Below are positions 47,430 through 57,576 of a stretch of 64,000 nucleotides of DNA, one piece after another. Every line of letters begins with the position of its first letter. Position 1 is the first letter of the stretch. The notes under the pieces are model-generated. The model was not told the origin of the DNA. It saw only the letters and a program-made list of their open reading frames with translations, and searched no databases. The stretch spans positions 1 through 64,000 of the forward strand of contig JAJCYR010000059.1 of the NCBI GenBank assembly GCA_029262775.1, given 5' to 3'. The translations under genes were made by a program, and so were the position numbers. This DNA comes from Bacteroidota bacterium. Lineage in GTDB: Bacteria > Bacteroidota > Rhodothermia > Rhodothermales > UBA10348.

Positions 47430-50186
47430 TCAGGCTCCCGCCTTCACACCGGGTCCGACTGTGGACGCAGGCTTTACCGCGGGTGCAGAATTGACCGCTG
47501 GCGCAGGATCGATCGGGCCATGCGCGGGTCCGGTACCCGGAATTCCGGTTTTCGCGATAATGCGGGCCAGGGATGCCGGGTTGACGGGCTTGGGTATGTA
47601 TTCATCCATTCCGGCATCCAAACACCGGGATCGGTCGTCCGTAGAGGCGTTCGCCGTGAGGGCGATGATGTAGGGAGTGTGATCACCGGCTTCGCCACGC
47701 CGTATGCGCCTGGTCGCCTCAATGCCGTCCATGACCGGCATCTGTACGTCCATGAACACAAGGGGATAGCCGTACTCGGAGATCATGGCCAGCGCCTCTT
47801 GTCCATTGCACGCGATGTCCACGTCGAAGCCCAATCTTGTCAGCATGTGCGTGCCTACTTTCTGATTGACGACGTTGTCTTCCACCAGAAGAACGCGTGC
47901 GCCGCCAGCGGGGTCGGGAACTGAACGCGCCGGGCGCGCCGGGCGCGCCGGCCCGCGGCCGTTCCCACGTGCCCTTCCGTATCCCTTGCCTTGGCGCATT
48001 GCGATGCTCGACAACACGTCCCGAAGTGCCGTCCTCTTCACCGGTTTAACCAGCGTGGGAATCTCGTGGCGACCCATTCGCTCGCCCAGATGGCACATCA
48101 TGTGAATCTGCGCATCCGGCGCTTCTGCCTGTAACGTATGTGCCACGGCGAGCGTGGCCACACCATCAATACCAATCGGCCCGTCGTTGAGCAGAATCAC
48201 ATGATAGTCTGTGGCTGCGACGCGATCGGCCGCCTCTGCTTCGCTTTCCGCGACGTCGATCATGACTCCCCACGAGCGGAGCAGCCGGGTCATGGCACGT
48301 CCGAACATAGGTTTATTGTTGACCAGGAGTACACGTGCCCGCAGTTCGACGCTTTCCTGTGATGCCTTCGGGTCGAGCGGCGCCTCGATGTCAAAGTAGA
48401 ATGTTGACCCTGTTTCTTCCTGCGATTCGACCCACATCCGGCCGTGCATGAGTTCGGACAGCTGCCGGGAAATGGACAGCCCCAGCCCCGTTCCGCCAAA
48501 GCGGCGCGACGTGGAGGCCTCTGCCTGCTGAAACGGTTCGAACAGATGTTTCAGGGCAGTCGGGGAAATGCCAATACCGGTGTCCTCGACGGCAAACCGA
48601 ACCGTATGAAAGGACGGATCGGGGCGCCATGCGCGTACCTGCACCTCACCTGACTCCGTGAATTTGACAGCGTTGCCTACGAGGTTGACCAGAATTTGGC
48701 GCAATCGGCCCGCGTCACCGATTACGCTGCTTCCCACGCTCAGCTCAATATCCGATGACAGTTCGAGCCCCTTGCGTGCGGCCTGACGGCTGACCAGGGA
48801 CAGTGCATGTTCCACGCAAAGAACCACGTCGAGCGGTTCTTCCTCGAGCACAACGGCACCGGCCTCAATTTTAGAAAAATCCAGGATGTCATTGACCAGG
48901 GAAAGCAGCGTCTCGCCGCTCGTGCGAATGACTTCAACCACTTCAGTCAGGTCGTTTCGAAGGTCTTCTCCAGCCAGGAGGCTCGTCATCCCAATGATAC
49001 CACTGAGAGGCGTGCGGATTTCATGACTCATGCGCGCGAGGAAGTCCGCCTTGATCTGCACCGATCCTTCGGCCTCCGTTTTGACCCGTTTCAGGCGCTC
49101 TACCAGTTCATCCAGTTTTTCCGCTCGATGCTCCAGTTCCTGCTTTTTAACAGCCAAGTCGTCATTGATGAGGGCCAGGTGCCCAGCCGATTCCTCGAGC
49201 TCGTCCTTGATCTTTTCCTGGTCTCGAATGTGCGCAGCGAGGCTCTGCATGGCGCGTGTCAGCTCCTGCAGATCCCCCTGGTCATCTTTATGCAATTCAA
49301 ATACTCCGTCCCCACTGATCAGGCGATGGGCCGCCGTTTCCAGCATGCTGAGCGGCTTCACGATGGAGCGCGAAATATAGACGGCGTACAGGACGCCCAG
49401 AACAAAGGCAACCAGCACAAGCACCAATGAAACCCACAGAATACGTTGTGCCCGAAGCGATTCTGATATCACGATCTGGTCCAGCGCGCTACCGATGGCG
49501 TTGGCCAGATATTCCAGGTTCGACTGTATATAGGCGCCTTTCTCAATCACCATCACCATCTGGTCAAAGTCGTGCTGGTAGGCGGCCAACTGGCGCGCTG
49601 ACTGCAATGTGGTCTCCGGCTCGTCAAGACCCACGCGCAACTCCTCGATGAGCAGGTCGACGGTCTCGTGGACTTCATCCACATACACGTCTCCCCCTCG
49701 AAGCAGATAATTTTTCTCGGCTTTTCGGAGTATCAGCAGGTCCCGTTCCGCCTGGCCCAGGCCGTGCGAACGAATGGTCGCAAGGAGGGAGTCGGCCAGG
49801 AGTGTCAATTCGCCCTCGAGTCCGTCTTTTTCGTAGAATCCACGTGTTTTATAGGCATCGATCAGCTGCGTAATGGAGTGCAGATACAAATGCAATTCGC
49901 TGTGCAGGCGATCGTAGTTGTCCACCTTGACGCCCGATTCAAGAATGTCATCGGCTGCCTTGAGCCACTGTTCGGTCTGTTTGGCATACGTCGGATCACG
50001 TTTCAGGGCAAAATCACGCACCGACGTATTGGCCTGCATGATGTTGTGCTGAAGTTCGCGAATCTGATCCCGCTCGTCCATGGCCCGGACCGACAGGAAT
50101 GCCAGCGCCACGACGCCGAAGGACATGAGAAAGACGACCGCAATCAAGCTGAGGGTGCGTCCGTAGAGTGTCATCAGTTTCTGCAT
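47430..50186 (-). CDS. hybrid sensor histidine kinase (HAMP-HisKA-HATPase-two receiver domains)
   Basis: [59 protein letters not shown]...[20 protein letters not shown]; preceding degenerate receiver. Confidence 0.92.
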   Translation of the reverse strand: MQKLMTLYGRTLSLIAVVFLMSFGVVALAFLSVRAMDERDQIRELQHNIMQANTSVRDFALKRDPTYAKQTEQWLKAADDILESGVKVDNYDRLHSELHLYLHSITQLIDAYKTRGFYEKDGLEGELTLLADSLLATIRSHGLGQAERDLLILRKAEKNYLLRGGDVYVDEVHETVDLLIEELRVGLDEPETTLQSARQLAAYQHDFDQMVMVIEKGAYIQSNLEYLANAIGSALDQIVISESLRAQRILWVSLVLVLVAFVLGVLYAVYISRSIVKPLSMLETAAHRLISGDGVFELHKDDQGDLQELTRAMQSLAAHIRDQEKIKDELEESAGHLALINDDLAVKKQELEHRAEKLDELVERLKRVKTEAEGSVQIKADFLARMSHEIRTPLSGIIGMTSLLAGEDLRNDLTEVVEVIRTSGETLLSLVNDILDFSKIEAGAVVLEEEPLDVVLCVEHALSLVSRQAARKGLELSSDIELSVGSSVIGDAGRLRQILVNLVGNAVKFTESGEVQVRAWRPDPSFHTVRFAVEDTGIGISPTALKHLFEPFQQAEASTSRRFGGTGLGLSISRQLSELMHGRMWVESQEETGSTFYFDIEAPLDPKASQESVELRARVLLVNNKPMFGRAMTRLLRSWGVMIDVAESEAEAADRVAATDYHVILLNDGPIGIDGVATLAVAHTLQAEAPDAQIHMMCHLGERMGRHEIPTLVKPVKRTALRDVLSSIAMRQGKGYGRARGNGRGPARPARPARSVPDPAGGARVLLVEDNVVNQKVGTHMLTRLGFDVDIACNGQEALAMISEYGYPLVFMDVQMPVMDGIEATRRIRRGEAGDHTPYIIALTANASTDDRSRCLDAGMDEYIPKPVNPASLARIIAKTGIPGTGPAHGPIDPAPAVNSAPAVKPASTVGPGVKAGA

Positions 50187-50238
50187 GTCGCTGTTCGGGG
50201 TAGTGCCTGTCCAAATACTACCCCTTGGATCGGCCTCG

Positions 50239-50847
50239 CTACGCGGAGATTAAGCTCCAGACGTCGTTTACCTTTCTGCGCAGCGCGTCCATGTCGCCAT
50301 CATTCACGATTATATGGTCTGCGATGGCCCGATAGGCTTTCACTGCGGGTTGCGCGCCCATGCGCGCGCGCGCCTCCTCGCGCGAGAGCCCGCCCCGGGC
50401 CATGGAGCGCTCGAGGCGCGTGCCCCGAGGGGCCTCCACCACGACCCACACCAGACCGGCCGCCTCCGAGCCGGGATCAGGCAGCAGAGCCTGCTCGCGC
50501 ACGAGCGCGGCGACCCCGCGGGCCCTCGCATGCTCCACGGCCTCCCGAAACCGCTGCGCCACGGCCGGATGCACTATTTCTTCGAGCGCCCGGCGGCGGG
50601 CGGCGGCCTGCGGCGCATTGCCAAAAATCTGCGACGACAGAAAAGCGCGATCCAACGTTCCGTCTGCCCGGTAGGCGTCCGGCCCGAATACCCCGCGGAT
50701 CCGGCCAGCGAGCGCGGGGTCGGATTCCATGAGGTGCCGGGCCTCGCTGTCGGCATCGAACAGCGTGGCGCCCAGATCTTCGAGCATGCGGCACACGGTA
50801 GATTTGCCCGATCCGATTCCGCCCGTTACGCCAAACGTTTTCATCAT
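50239..50847 (-). CDS. coaE: dephospho-CoA kinase
   Basis: MMKTFGVTGGIGSGKSTVCRMLEDLGATLFDADSEARHLM. Confidence 0.93.
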   Translation of the reverse strand: MMKTFGVTGGIGSGKSTVCRMLEDLGATLFDADSEARHLMESDPALAGRIRGVFGPDAYRADGTLDRAFLSSQIFGNAPQAAARRRALEEIVHPAVAQRFREAVEHARARGVAALVREQALLPDPGSEAAGLVWVVVEAPRGTRLERSMARGGLSREEARARMGAQPAVKAYRAIADHIIVNDGDMDALRRKVNDVWSLISA

Positions 50848-52856
50848 AACAGTACCACCATCGACACCGACAGGTTCGGAATGAGCGTACTCTGACCGCG
50901 CCGCGCTGCGCGGCGAATGGTTTTGGCGTCGGTATCGGGAAGCTCGCCATAGAGCCGCGTCGAGACGCGCTGCACCGTGGCCCACCCGTCCAGGCGCAGG
51001 AAGGAGCCCTGCCGCATGGGCCAGGTGATGGCCATCGTCGGCCCTACCTGATCAATCCGCGTGCGGCCCGAGCGGCTTACCGTATCTTCTTCCCCGCTCA
51101 GGACGCTGGTGAACCTGATCGTGGTCGCGCGCTCGAAATCGCTGCGCACAAACCAGCGCACCCCGATTTCCGCCCGTACGTTCCGCCCCGTTTCCAAGCG
51201 CAGCCACCCACTGAACGTGCGCAGCGTATCGAACGGGATTTCGGCGAACACATCGTCCAGAAAACGGCCGAGTTGGAGATCGGACCAGTTCGCGGTGAGC
51301 ATGACGCGCACGTCATCGCCCACATCATGGCTCGCGTCCAGGTCGTAGCTCAATTCGCGGGCGCTCTGGTCGGTCGGGCGGCGACCCGGCAGCAGGAAAT
51401 CGTCGACGGTGAAGGTGGCCCTGACTTCGGAGGCCAAGCGAATACGCGTCTTCGGAGTGGGCTGAAAATCGACCAGCGGCTGCAGGCGGATGGATGTCTG
51501 CTCGTTGTTGTCAGCGCTGCGCTCATTTTTGAGGTAAACCGTGTGGAAAAACGAGCCGAACGCCCGCGAAGACACGGTCAGCCCGCGGTGAACGCGCCAG
51601 GCAACACCCACCGAACCCGCAAGCAGCAATTCGTCCCGGTCGTCCGGGTTCACGTCGGGCGTGTCGTGTTGCAGGATATTGGCCGATGCATCGAACTGCA
51701 TGCTGAGCCGCCGCCTGAACGGTACCAGGCCAGAGGCGGACAGCCCTGCGAACCCCCGGTCGTTGTCTGCCTGGCGGAGCAGATTCAGTTTCTGGCTGAC
51801 CTGGGCCGGGGGCAGCTCCGCGGCGTTGGCGAGCGTGCGCCGCTCGATCTCTGCACCGACCCGACTCGACAGCCGCAGAAAGCCTGTGCCCACGTCGCGC
51901 ACGCCGGCCAGCGTCAGCTCCACGGTCTGCCTGCGGAAGTCCGAATCAAAGAACAGGGCATCGTCCGGGGCGCGCAGCGTCCGCACCCGACGCGCATTTG
52001 TACCTACATCCAGATTCAGCTCAAGCCGCGAGCTTCTCGAGAGACGCGACTCCACGCCGAACCGGACGAACACGGTGTCCGAGCGGGTCGATTCGACCGT
52101 TTCCTCCTGACGCGCCGCCCCCTCCTCGCGGTTCAGAAAGGAGGCCGCCTGGTAGGCATCGCGCCGCACAGAACTGGCTTCAACTTCCGCCCGAAGCGAC
52201 GTCCGCTCAAAGTCCCGCGAGGACCGCGCGCGCGCGCGCAGCAACCTCCCCGTCCTCGGCGAAAACCGCTGCAGTTCGGTGCGCACGCCCACCTCGGTCA
52301 GATATCCGTCCAGGTTGCGTTCCCCCATGCCAGCCAACACGCCGACGGCCGGTCCGGCATCGGTGCGCACGGGCGCCGAGGTCGTTCCTGAGCGGAATCC
52401 CGGCCGCGCATCGATGGCCAGACCCGCCGACGGCTCCACCCACCACCCCGCATCGAATTCCTTCCGGACCCCCAACCAGGCATCCTGGTGGAACACGCGG
52501 CTGAGGCTGAACCAGTTCGATCGCGTGCGCACGGTGAGGTTGTAGGGGCCGGGCCGATTCTGCACGGCGTCGATGGCAAAGCGGTTCTCATCCCGAAAAC
52601 TCAGCCGGTCATCGAAGAGAATGAATGCATCGCTCCGGAAGGCATTGCGGAGCGCGATGTCCCACGTACCCTGACGAACCTGCGAGGCCAGGTCGGCCGT
52701 CCAACGGAACCGGTTCACATCGCGCTCCCAGCCCAGATCCAGCTGCGTGCGGTCCTGGGCCTGTGCTGACGCTCCCGCTACGAACGACACGGCCACAAGA
52801 GCCAGCACGAGCAGCGTTCCGGGTGCGCGGATCAAGGTGGGCACTACGAGCGTCAT
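50844..52856 (-). CDS. outer-membrane beta-barrel-like protein of unknown function
   Basis: Signal peptide LLVLALVAVSFVAGASAQ; repeated amphipathic strands; stop overlaps coaE start. Confidence 0.65.
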   Translation of the reverse strand: MTLVVPTLIRAPGTLLVLALVAVSFVAGASAQAQDRTQLDLGWERDVNRFRWTADLASQVRQGTWDIALRNAFRSDAFILFDDRLSFRDENRFAIDAVQNRPGPYNLTVRTRSNWFSLSRVFHQDAWLGVRKEFDAGWWVEPSAGLAIDARPGFRSGTTSAPVRTDAGPAVGVLAGMGERNLDGYLTEVGVRTELQRFSPRTGRLLRARARSSRDFERTSLRAEVEASSVRRDAYQAASFLNREEGAARQEETVESTRSDTVFVRFGVESRLSRSSRLELNLDVGTNARRVRTLRAPDDALFFDSDFRRQTVELTLAGVRDVGTGFLRLSSRVGAEIERRTLANAAELPPAQVSQKLNLLRQADNDRGFAGLSASGLVPFRRRLSMQFDASANILQHDTPDVNPDDRDELLLAGSVGVAWRVHRGLTVSSRAFGSFFHTVYLKNERSADNNEQTSIRLQPLVDFQPTPKTRIRLASEVRATFTVDDFLLPGRRPTDQSARELSYDLDASHDVGDDVRVMLTANWSDLQLGRFLDDVFAEIPFDTLRTFSGWLRLETGRNVRAEIGVRWFVRSDFERATTIRFTSVLSGEEDTVSRSGRTRIDQVGPTMAITWPMRQGSFLRLDGWATVQRVSTRLYGELPDTDAKTIRRAARRGQSTLIPNLSVSMVVLL

Positions 52857-53197
52857 CCGGGCGGCCAGCCCATCTGTCGGCCACCAAGCAGATGCAGGTG
52901 CAGGTGCGGGACCTCCTGTCCTCCTTCCTCCCCGCAGTTGAAAACAGCGCGGTAACCACGGGTCAAACCTTCCGAGGCCGCCACCTGCCGGGCCACTGTA
53001 AAGAGGTGGCCCACGAGCGATTCGTGCGCGCTCGTCAGGTGATCAAGCGACGGAATGGGATCGCGCGGAACAATGAGCACGTGCACGGGCGCTTTCGGCG
53101 CAATATCCCGGAACGCCACGCACTGATCGTCATCATACAGGATGTCTGCCGCAATGTCGCGGTCGGCAATACGCTGAAACAGTGTCTTTTCACTCAT
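52853..53197 (-). CDS. HIT domain nucleotide-binding protein
   Basis: LFQRIADRDIAADILYDDDQCVAFRDIAPKAPVHVLIVPRDPIPSL...GGQEVPHLHLHLLGGRQMGWPPG. Confidence 0.93.
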   Translation of the reverse strand: MSEKTLFQRIADRDIAADILYDDDQCVAFRDIAPKAPVHVLIVPRDPIPSLDHLTSAHESLVGHLFTVARQVAASEGLTRGYRAVFNCGEEGGQEVPHLHLHLLGGRQMGWPPG

Positions 53198-53364
53198 GAA
53201 CGCACCTTGCAGTTGACGGACAGGGCCACTTCGGCTGAAACATCACCATTTTGGATGAAACATCTCTACGGAATATACCACGGACATTGACCCGTGACTT
53301 GGGAACGGAAACAAAACGATTATGTTATTTTTTTGAACGATTTAGAAACCACGGTCCACCCATC

Positions 53365-53778
53365 ATGCCCATGGTCCACGTAACGAGGCGTACGCATTTC
53401 AATGCCGCCCACCGCCTGCATAACCCAGACAAATCCGACGCATGGAACCGCGCCACGTTCGGCAAATGCAACTCCCCCAACTGGCATGGTCACAACTACC
53501 GGCTTGAAGTCACCGTACGGGGTGAACCCAATCCGGACACAGGTTATGTGATTGATCTCGGCGAACTGGCACGAATCGTCGAAGAACGCATTATCGCGCC
53601 CTGCGATCACAAAAACCTCAACCTGGACGTGGATTTTCTCCAGGGCATCCTGCCCTCGTCCGAAAACCTGGTCGTTGCGTTCTGGAACAGACTCAGTGGC
53701 CACCTGTCGTCGGGCAAGCTGTACTGCGTTACACTCCATGAAACCGACCGAAATGTCGCCGAATACTTCGGAGAATAA
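53365..53778 (+). CDS. 6-pyruvoyl-tetrahydropterin synthase family protein
   Basis: [78 protein letters not shown]...[13 protein letters not shown]; close to animal PTPS. Confidence 0.93.
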   Translation: MPMVHVTRRTHFNAAHRLHNPDKSDAWNRATFGKCNSPNWHGHNYRLEVTVRGEPNPDTGYVIDLGELARIVEERIIAPCDHKNLNLDVDFLQGILPSSENLVVAFWNRLSGHLSSGKLYCVTLHETDRNVAEYFGE

Positions 53779-53782
53779 TCGC

Positions 53783-54382
53783 ATGAAAAAATTGTATGAC
53801 GAATCCATGACCTTCGACGCCGATGCCGTCTCGGCGCTGGCAGAGGGCGTGCACCGTACACTACGGACCATTGGAGAGGATCCGAACCGCGAAGGCCTTG
53901 TGAAGACACCCGAGCGCGTGGCCAAAGCCCACCTGTTCCTGACGCAGGGCTATGCCCAGGACGCGGCGGCCATCCTGAAAAGTGCCGTTTTCGAAGAGCA
54001 GTACGACGAAATGATCCTGGTCAAGGATATCGAGCTCTACTCCCTGTGCGAGCACCACATGGTGCCGTTCTTCGGCAAGGCACATGTGGCCTACATCCCG
54101 GACCGCCACATCGTGGGACTCTCGAAAATTCCGCGTGTGGTCGATGTGTACGCCCGGCGCCTGCAGGTCCAGGAGCGGCTTACGCTGCAAATTCGGCGGG
54201 CCATCGAGGAGGCGCTCCAGCCGCAGGGTGTCGCCGTTGTGATCGAGGCCACCCACCTGTGCATGGTCATGCGGGGTGTCCAGAAACAGAATTCCGTGAC
54301 CACGACAAGCTCCATGTCGGGACCCTTCCTGGACAATGCCCACACACGAGCAGAATTCATCAAGCTGATCAACGGAACATGA
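53783..54382 (+). CDS. folE: GTP cyclohydrolase I
   Basis: [100 protein letters not shown]. Confidence 0.96.
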   Translation: MKKLYDESMTFDADAVSALAEGVHRTLRTIGEDPNREGLVKTPERVAKAHLFLTQGYAQDAAAILKSAVFEEQYDEMILVKDIELYSLCEHHMVPFFGKAHVAYIPDRHIVGLSKIPRVVDVYARRLQVQERLTLQIRRAIEEALQPQGVAVVIEATHLCMVMRGVQKQNSVTTTSSMSGPFLDNAHTRAEFIKLINGT

Positions 54383-55155
54383 CGCACCACATCGTAATCA
54401 CTGGTGCCAGCCAGGGCATTGGTGCCGCCACGGCGCTGGCCTTCTCCCGGGCGGCTGCCGAAGGGCGCTTCGCGACGACGGGTACGTCGTCCGCCGCGGA
54501 CGCGCAGACGCCGGATAAGCGCAAGCACACGCTGCGCCTCTCCCTGCTGGCCCGAAACCGCACAAATCTGGAGCGCGTGGCTGAGGCGTGCCGCCGACTG
54601 GGCGCCGACACACGTGTTGTTCCGTGTGATATGACCCGGCCGGGCGAGATACGCGCGGCCTCCGCATCCATTCTCGAAAACCCTCCGGTCCCGACCGCCA
54701 TTGTTCACAATGCCGGTATTTTCGCCCCGGGCGGCATGGATGACGTGGACGAAACCGCCCTGCAGGCGCAGCTGGATATCAACCTGTTCAGCGCCTACCG
54801 GCTGACCCGCGAACTGCTTCCGGCCATGCGCGCCGCGGGCCGCGGTCACCTGCTCTTCATGAATTCGGTGGCAGGCAACCAGGGATATCCGGGTGGTCTG
54901 GCCTACTGCGTATCAAAACATGCGCTCATGGGGCTCGCTCGCTCGCTGCGGGAGGAACTGATGCAGGAGTCCATCCGCGTCACCTCCATTCTGCCAGGTG
55001 CCACCTTCACGCCGACGTGGGAGGGCGCGGATATTGATGAAAACCGGCTCATGCCAGCTGAAGACATTGCCGAGGCGGTCGTCTCAGCCTACGCCATGTC
55101 GCCGCGAAGCGTGGTCGAGGAAATCGTGGTCCGGCCACAGCTGGGCGATTTGTAG
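54379..55155 (+). CDS. short-chain dehydrogenase/reductase, sepiapterin-reductase-like
   Basis: [60 protein letters not shown]-term [26 protein letters not shown] overlap with folE. Confidence 0.85.
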   Translation: MTHHIVITGASQGIGAATALAFSRAAAEGRFATTGTSSAADAQTPDKRKHTLRLSLLARNRTNLERVAEACRRLGADTRVVPCDMTRPGEIRAASASILENPPVPTAIVHNAGIFAPGGMDDVDETALQAQLDINLFSAYRLTRELLPAMRAAGRGHLLFMNSVAGNQGYPGGLAYCVSKHALMGLARSLREELMQESIRVTSILPGATFTPTWEGADIDENRLMPAEDIAEAVVSAYAMSPRSVVEEIVVRPQLGDL

Positions 55156-55220
55156 GTCCCGCCAGGCCCTCCTGACAGGCCGTAGCGAAAGAGCCGGGGC
55201 CACCACCGCCAAACGGAGCC

Positions 55221-55784
55221 TCAGTTCAGGCTCGGATGGTCGGGCGCATTGGCCAGAATGGCATAGGCGCCTCCCTTTTCCCGGAGCACCTGTCGCCAGA
55301 GGTCATCTTCCGCTACATCGAAGACCAGATCTTCGGACGAATGGGCCATGATCCATCCGCCGCGGTCCACTTCGGTCTGCAACTGCCCGGCCGACCACCC
55401 GGCATAGCCGAGGAAGAACCGGATATCGTCCGGATCCAGAACCCCTGCCGCCAGTTGCTCGCGGACAACGTCAAAATCGCCGCCCCAGTGTACACCGTCG
55501 CGGATTTCAATGGCGTCCGGGATGATGTCCGCCTCGCGGTGCACGAAATGAAGCGTTTCGGGCTGCACCGGGCCGCCCCAACCGACTTCCTCGGGAAATG
55601 TCCTCAGATCATCGAAAAGCTGATCCATCGAGACCGTCAGCGAACGGTTCAGAATCAGTCCGAAGCTGCCCGCTCCGGCATGTTCACAGAGCAGCACGAC
55701 CGAACGCCTGAAATTCGGGTCCCACTGCATGGGTGGGGACACGAGAAGGACTCCGGTGGTCAGCGATATCTTGTCCTTGATCAC
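55221..55784 (-). CDS. YqgE/AlgH family protein
   Basis: LTTGVLLVSPPMQWDPNFRRSVVLLCEHAGAGSFGLILNRSL; GGPVQPETLHFVHR; FFLGYAGWSAGQLQTEVDRGGW; GTG start proposed. Confidence 0.9.
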   Translation of the reverse strand: MIKDKISLTTGVLLVSPPMQWDPNFRRSVVLLCEHAGAGSFGLILNRSLTVSMDQLFDDLRTFPEEVGWGGPVQPETLHFVHREADIIPDAIEIRDGVHWGGDFDVVREQLAAGVLDPDDIRFFLGYAGWSAGQLQTEVDRGGWIMAHSSEDLVFDVAEDDLWRQVLREKGGAYAILANAPDHPSLN

Positions 55785-56206
55785 GATGCGTGTTGTTTCT
55801 GGAGGGCGCGGCGGGCCCCAACCCACCAGTCGGGACCCCGTGTGATGGAAGATATAGTAACATCTGCAAAGCGGGGTATCAAGCCAATAAGTAGTGGGGG
55901 CACGACGGGCCATTGGCCGGCAAGTACCAACACCTCCAGTTCATCGGCCGCGAGACGCGACCAACTCCACTTATGGCGCAGTGCCTCCGACTTTTTCCAG
56001 TAGTTGCGATCATCCCACGCGCGTGCGCTCTCGTCAATCGTGTCGTAGATGCCGCGCAGGCTGAACACCAGGAAAGCCACCATGTCCTTCGCCTCGTCGT
56101 CAAAACCCGACCGCTCGGCAAGCAAACGGATGATCTCGGCAGACGAGCGGATATGGGCATGGCGACGTTTGGCCGGCGTGTCGCCGGTATGGACAATCCG
56201 GGCCAT
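55781..56206 (-). CDS. conserved hypothetical protein
   Basis: ORF MARIVHTGDTPAKRRHAHIRSSAEIIRLLAERSGFDDEAKDMVAFLVFSLRGIYDTIDESARAWDDRNYWKKSEALRHKWSW; abuts YqgE gene. Confidence 0.7.
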   Translation of the reverse strand: MARIVHTGDTPAKRRHAHIRSSAEIIRLLAERSGFDDEAKDMVAFLVFSLRGIYDTIDESARAWDDRNYWKKSEALRHKWSWSRLAADELEVLVLAGQWPVVPPLLIGLIPRFADVTISSITRGPDWWVGARRALQKQHAS

Positions 56207-56224
56207 TATCAGAGTGGTCTTGTT

Positions 56225-57574
56225 TCAAAAACGCAAGGTAACAATTGTCTCCGCTCCCGGCTTCGACTTGATGCCAATCACCCCCCCATGCTGACGCATG
56301 ATCTGCCGCGCGAGGCTCATGCCAATGCCCGAGCCATCCTTGCGCGTCGTGAAGAACGGAATGAATACCTTGTCGAGCGCCTCGGGCTCAATGCCCGGCC
56401 CGTTGTCCACGACCTGGATGAGCGGGCGTCCCCGCTCCCCGAGCCGAGCGCGTACCGTAATTGCCCCACCGCCCACGTCCGAGAGCGATTGAACACTGTT
56501 ACGGATCAGGTTGATGAGTATCTGTTCCACCTGTTCCCGGTCGGCCGTGAGGTCGAGCGATTCCGGTTCACACTTGGCGTCCAGCCGGATGCTGCGCCCC
56601 GAGAGCTCCGCACGGAAGAGGCGCTCCATGTCGGCGAGCAGGTCCTTCACCTGGAAAATGGTCATGTCCGGACGGGGAATGCGCGTCAGGCTGCGGTACG
56701 CTCCCACGAACCGCATCAGACTGTGGCTGCGCCGTTCAATGGTTTCCACGGCATCGCGAATGTCACACAGCTTCGCATCGCCCCGCAACATGCCCTCCTG
56801 CCCGGTTTGCATGTCGTCCTGCAACAGGCCGTGGACGGTCCCGGCAAGCGATGAAATCGGCGTAATCGAGTTCATGATTTCGTGCGTCAGGACGCGGGTC
56901 AGCCTTTGCCACGCCTCAATTTCCTTTTCTTCAAGTTCGGTCTGGATATCCTGGATCGATACGAGCGTGTACATCTCCCCCTTCATGCGAAACGTCGTGC
57001 CGTAGACCACCAGCTCGAGCAGGTCATCTCCCAGGACGACCTTCACGATCTTCTTGCCACCGGGTCCCATGTTCTGCAGTACTTGGACGAGGGCCGGGCT
57101 GAAGCCGGAAAGCCCGCCGATATGCTTCAGGTGCCCCACGCGCAGCAGGCGTTTGGCGGCTGCATTGATCAGTTCGACGTTCCCGCGTGCGGTGTAGGTG
57201 ATGAGCCCCGTGCCCACGTGCTGCATAACCGTCTGCAGATAGCGGTAGTGCTCCTCGGTATCGGCGCGCGCCTCCCGGAAGTCGTCCATCACCCTGTTGA
57301 GTGCACCGGCGAGGGTAACAAAACTGCGCCCCATGCCAGATCCTGAAAAGGTCTGGGAGAAATCGGAGTACCGGATGCTCATCAGGAAGCGGGCTACGTC
57401 CCTGTTCGTCCGGTCTGCATACCGGATAAGCGATGCGACCTGTGCGGCGACGACGCCCACGAGAAGGATGGCCCCCAACAGCGAACCACCCCATAAGGCG
57501 AGCATCAGGGCGCCCGTGATCGTCGCCGTGATGAGCAGAATGCGAAGGGTGATCTGGACCCGGAAATGCCGCAC
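56225..57574 (-). CDS. NtrY-like sensor histidine kinase
   Basis: two TM, RVLTHEIMNSITPISSLAGTVHGLL, NLIRNSVQSL, VVDNGPGIEPEALDKVFIPFFTTRKDGSGIGMSLARQIM. Confidence 0.9.
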   Translation of the reverse strand: MRHFRVQITLRILLITATITGALMLALWGGSLLGAILLVGVVAAQVASLIRYADRTNRDVARFLMSIRYSDFSQTFSGSGMGRSFVTLAGALNRVMDDFREARADTEEHYRYLQTVMQHVGTGLITYTARGNVELINAAAKRLLRVGHLKHIGGLSGFSPALVQVLQNMGPGGKKIVKVVLGDDLLELVVYGTTFRMKGEMYTLVSIQDIQTELEEKEIEAWQRLTRVLTHEIMNSITPISSLAGTVHGLLQDDMQTGQEGMLRGDAKLCDIRDAVETIERRSHSLMRFVGAYRSLTRIPRPDMTIFQVKDLLADMERLFRAELSGRSIRLDAKCEPESLDLTADREQVEQILINLIRNSVQSLSDVGGGAITVRARLGERGRPLIQVVDNGPGIEPEALDKVFIPFFTTRKDGSGIGMSLARQIMRQHGGVIGIKSKPGAETIVTLRF

Positions 57575-57576
57575 GA

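Noticed and set aside
49668-50732. 354-aa plus-strand ORF
   Set aside because: Antisense to the hybrid kinase and coaE; Arg/Pro-rich shadow ORF
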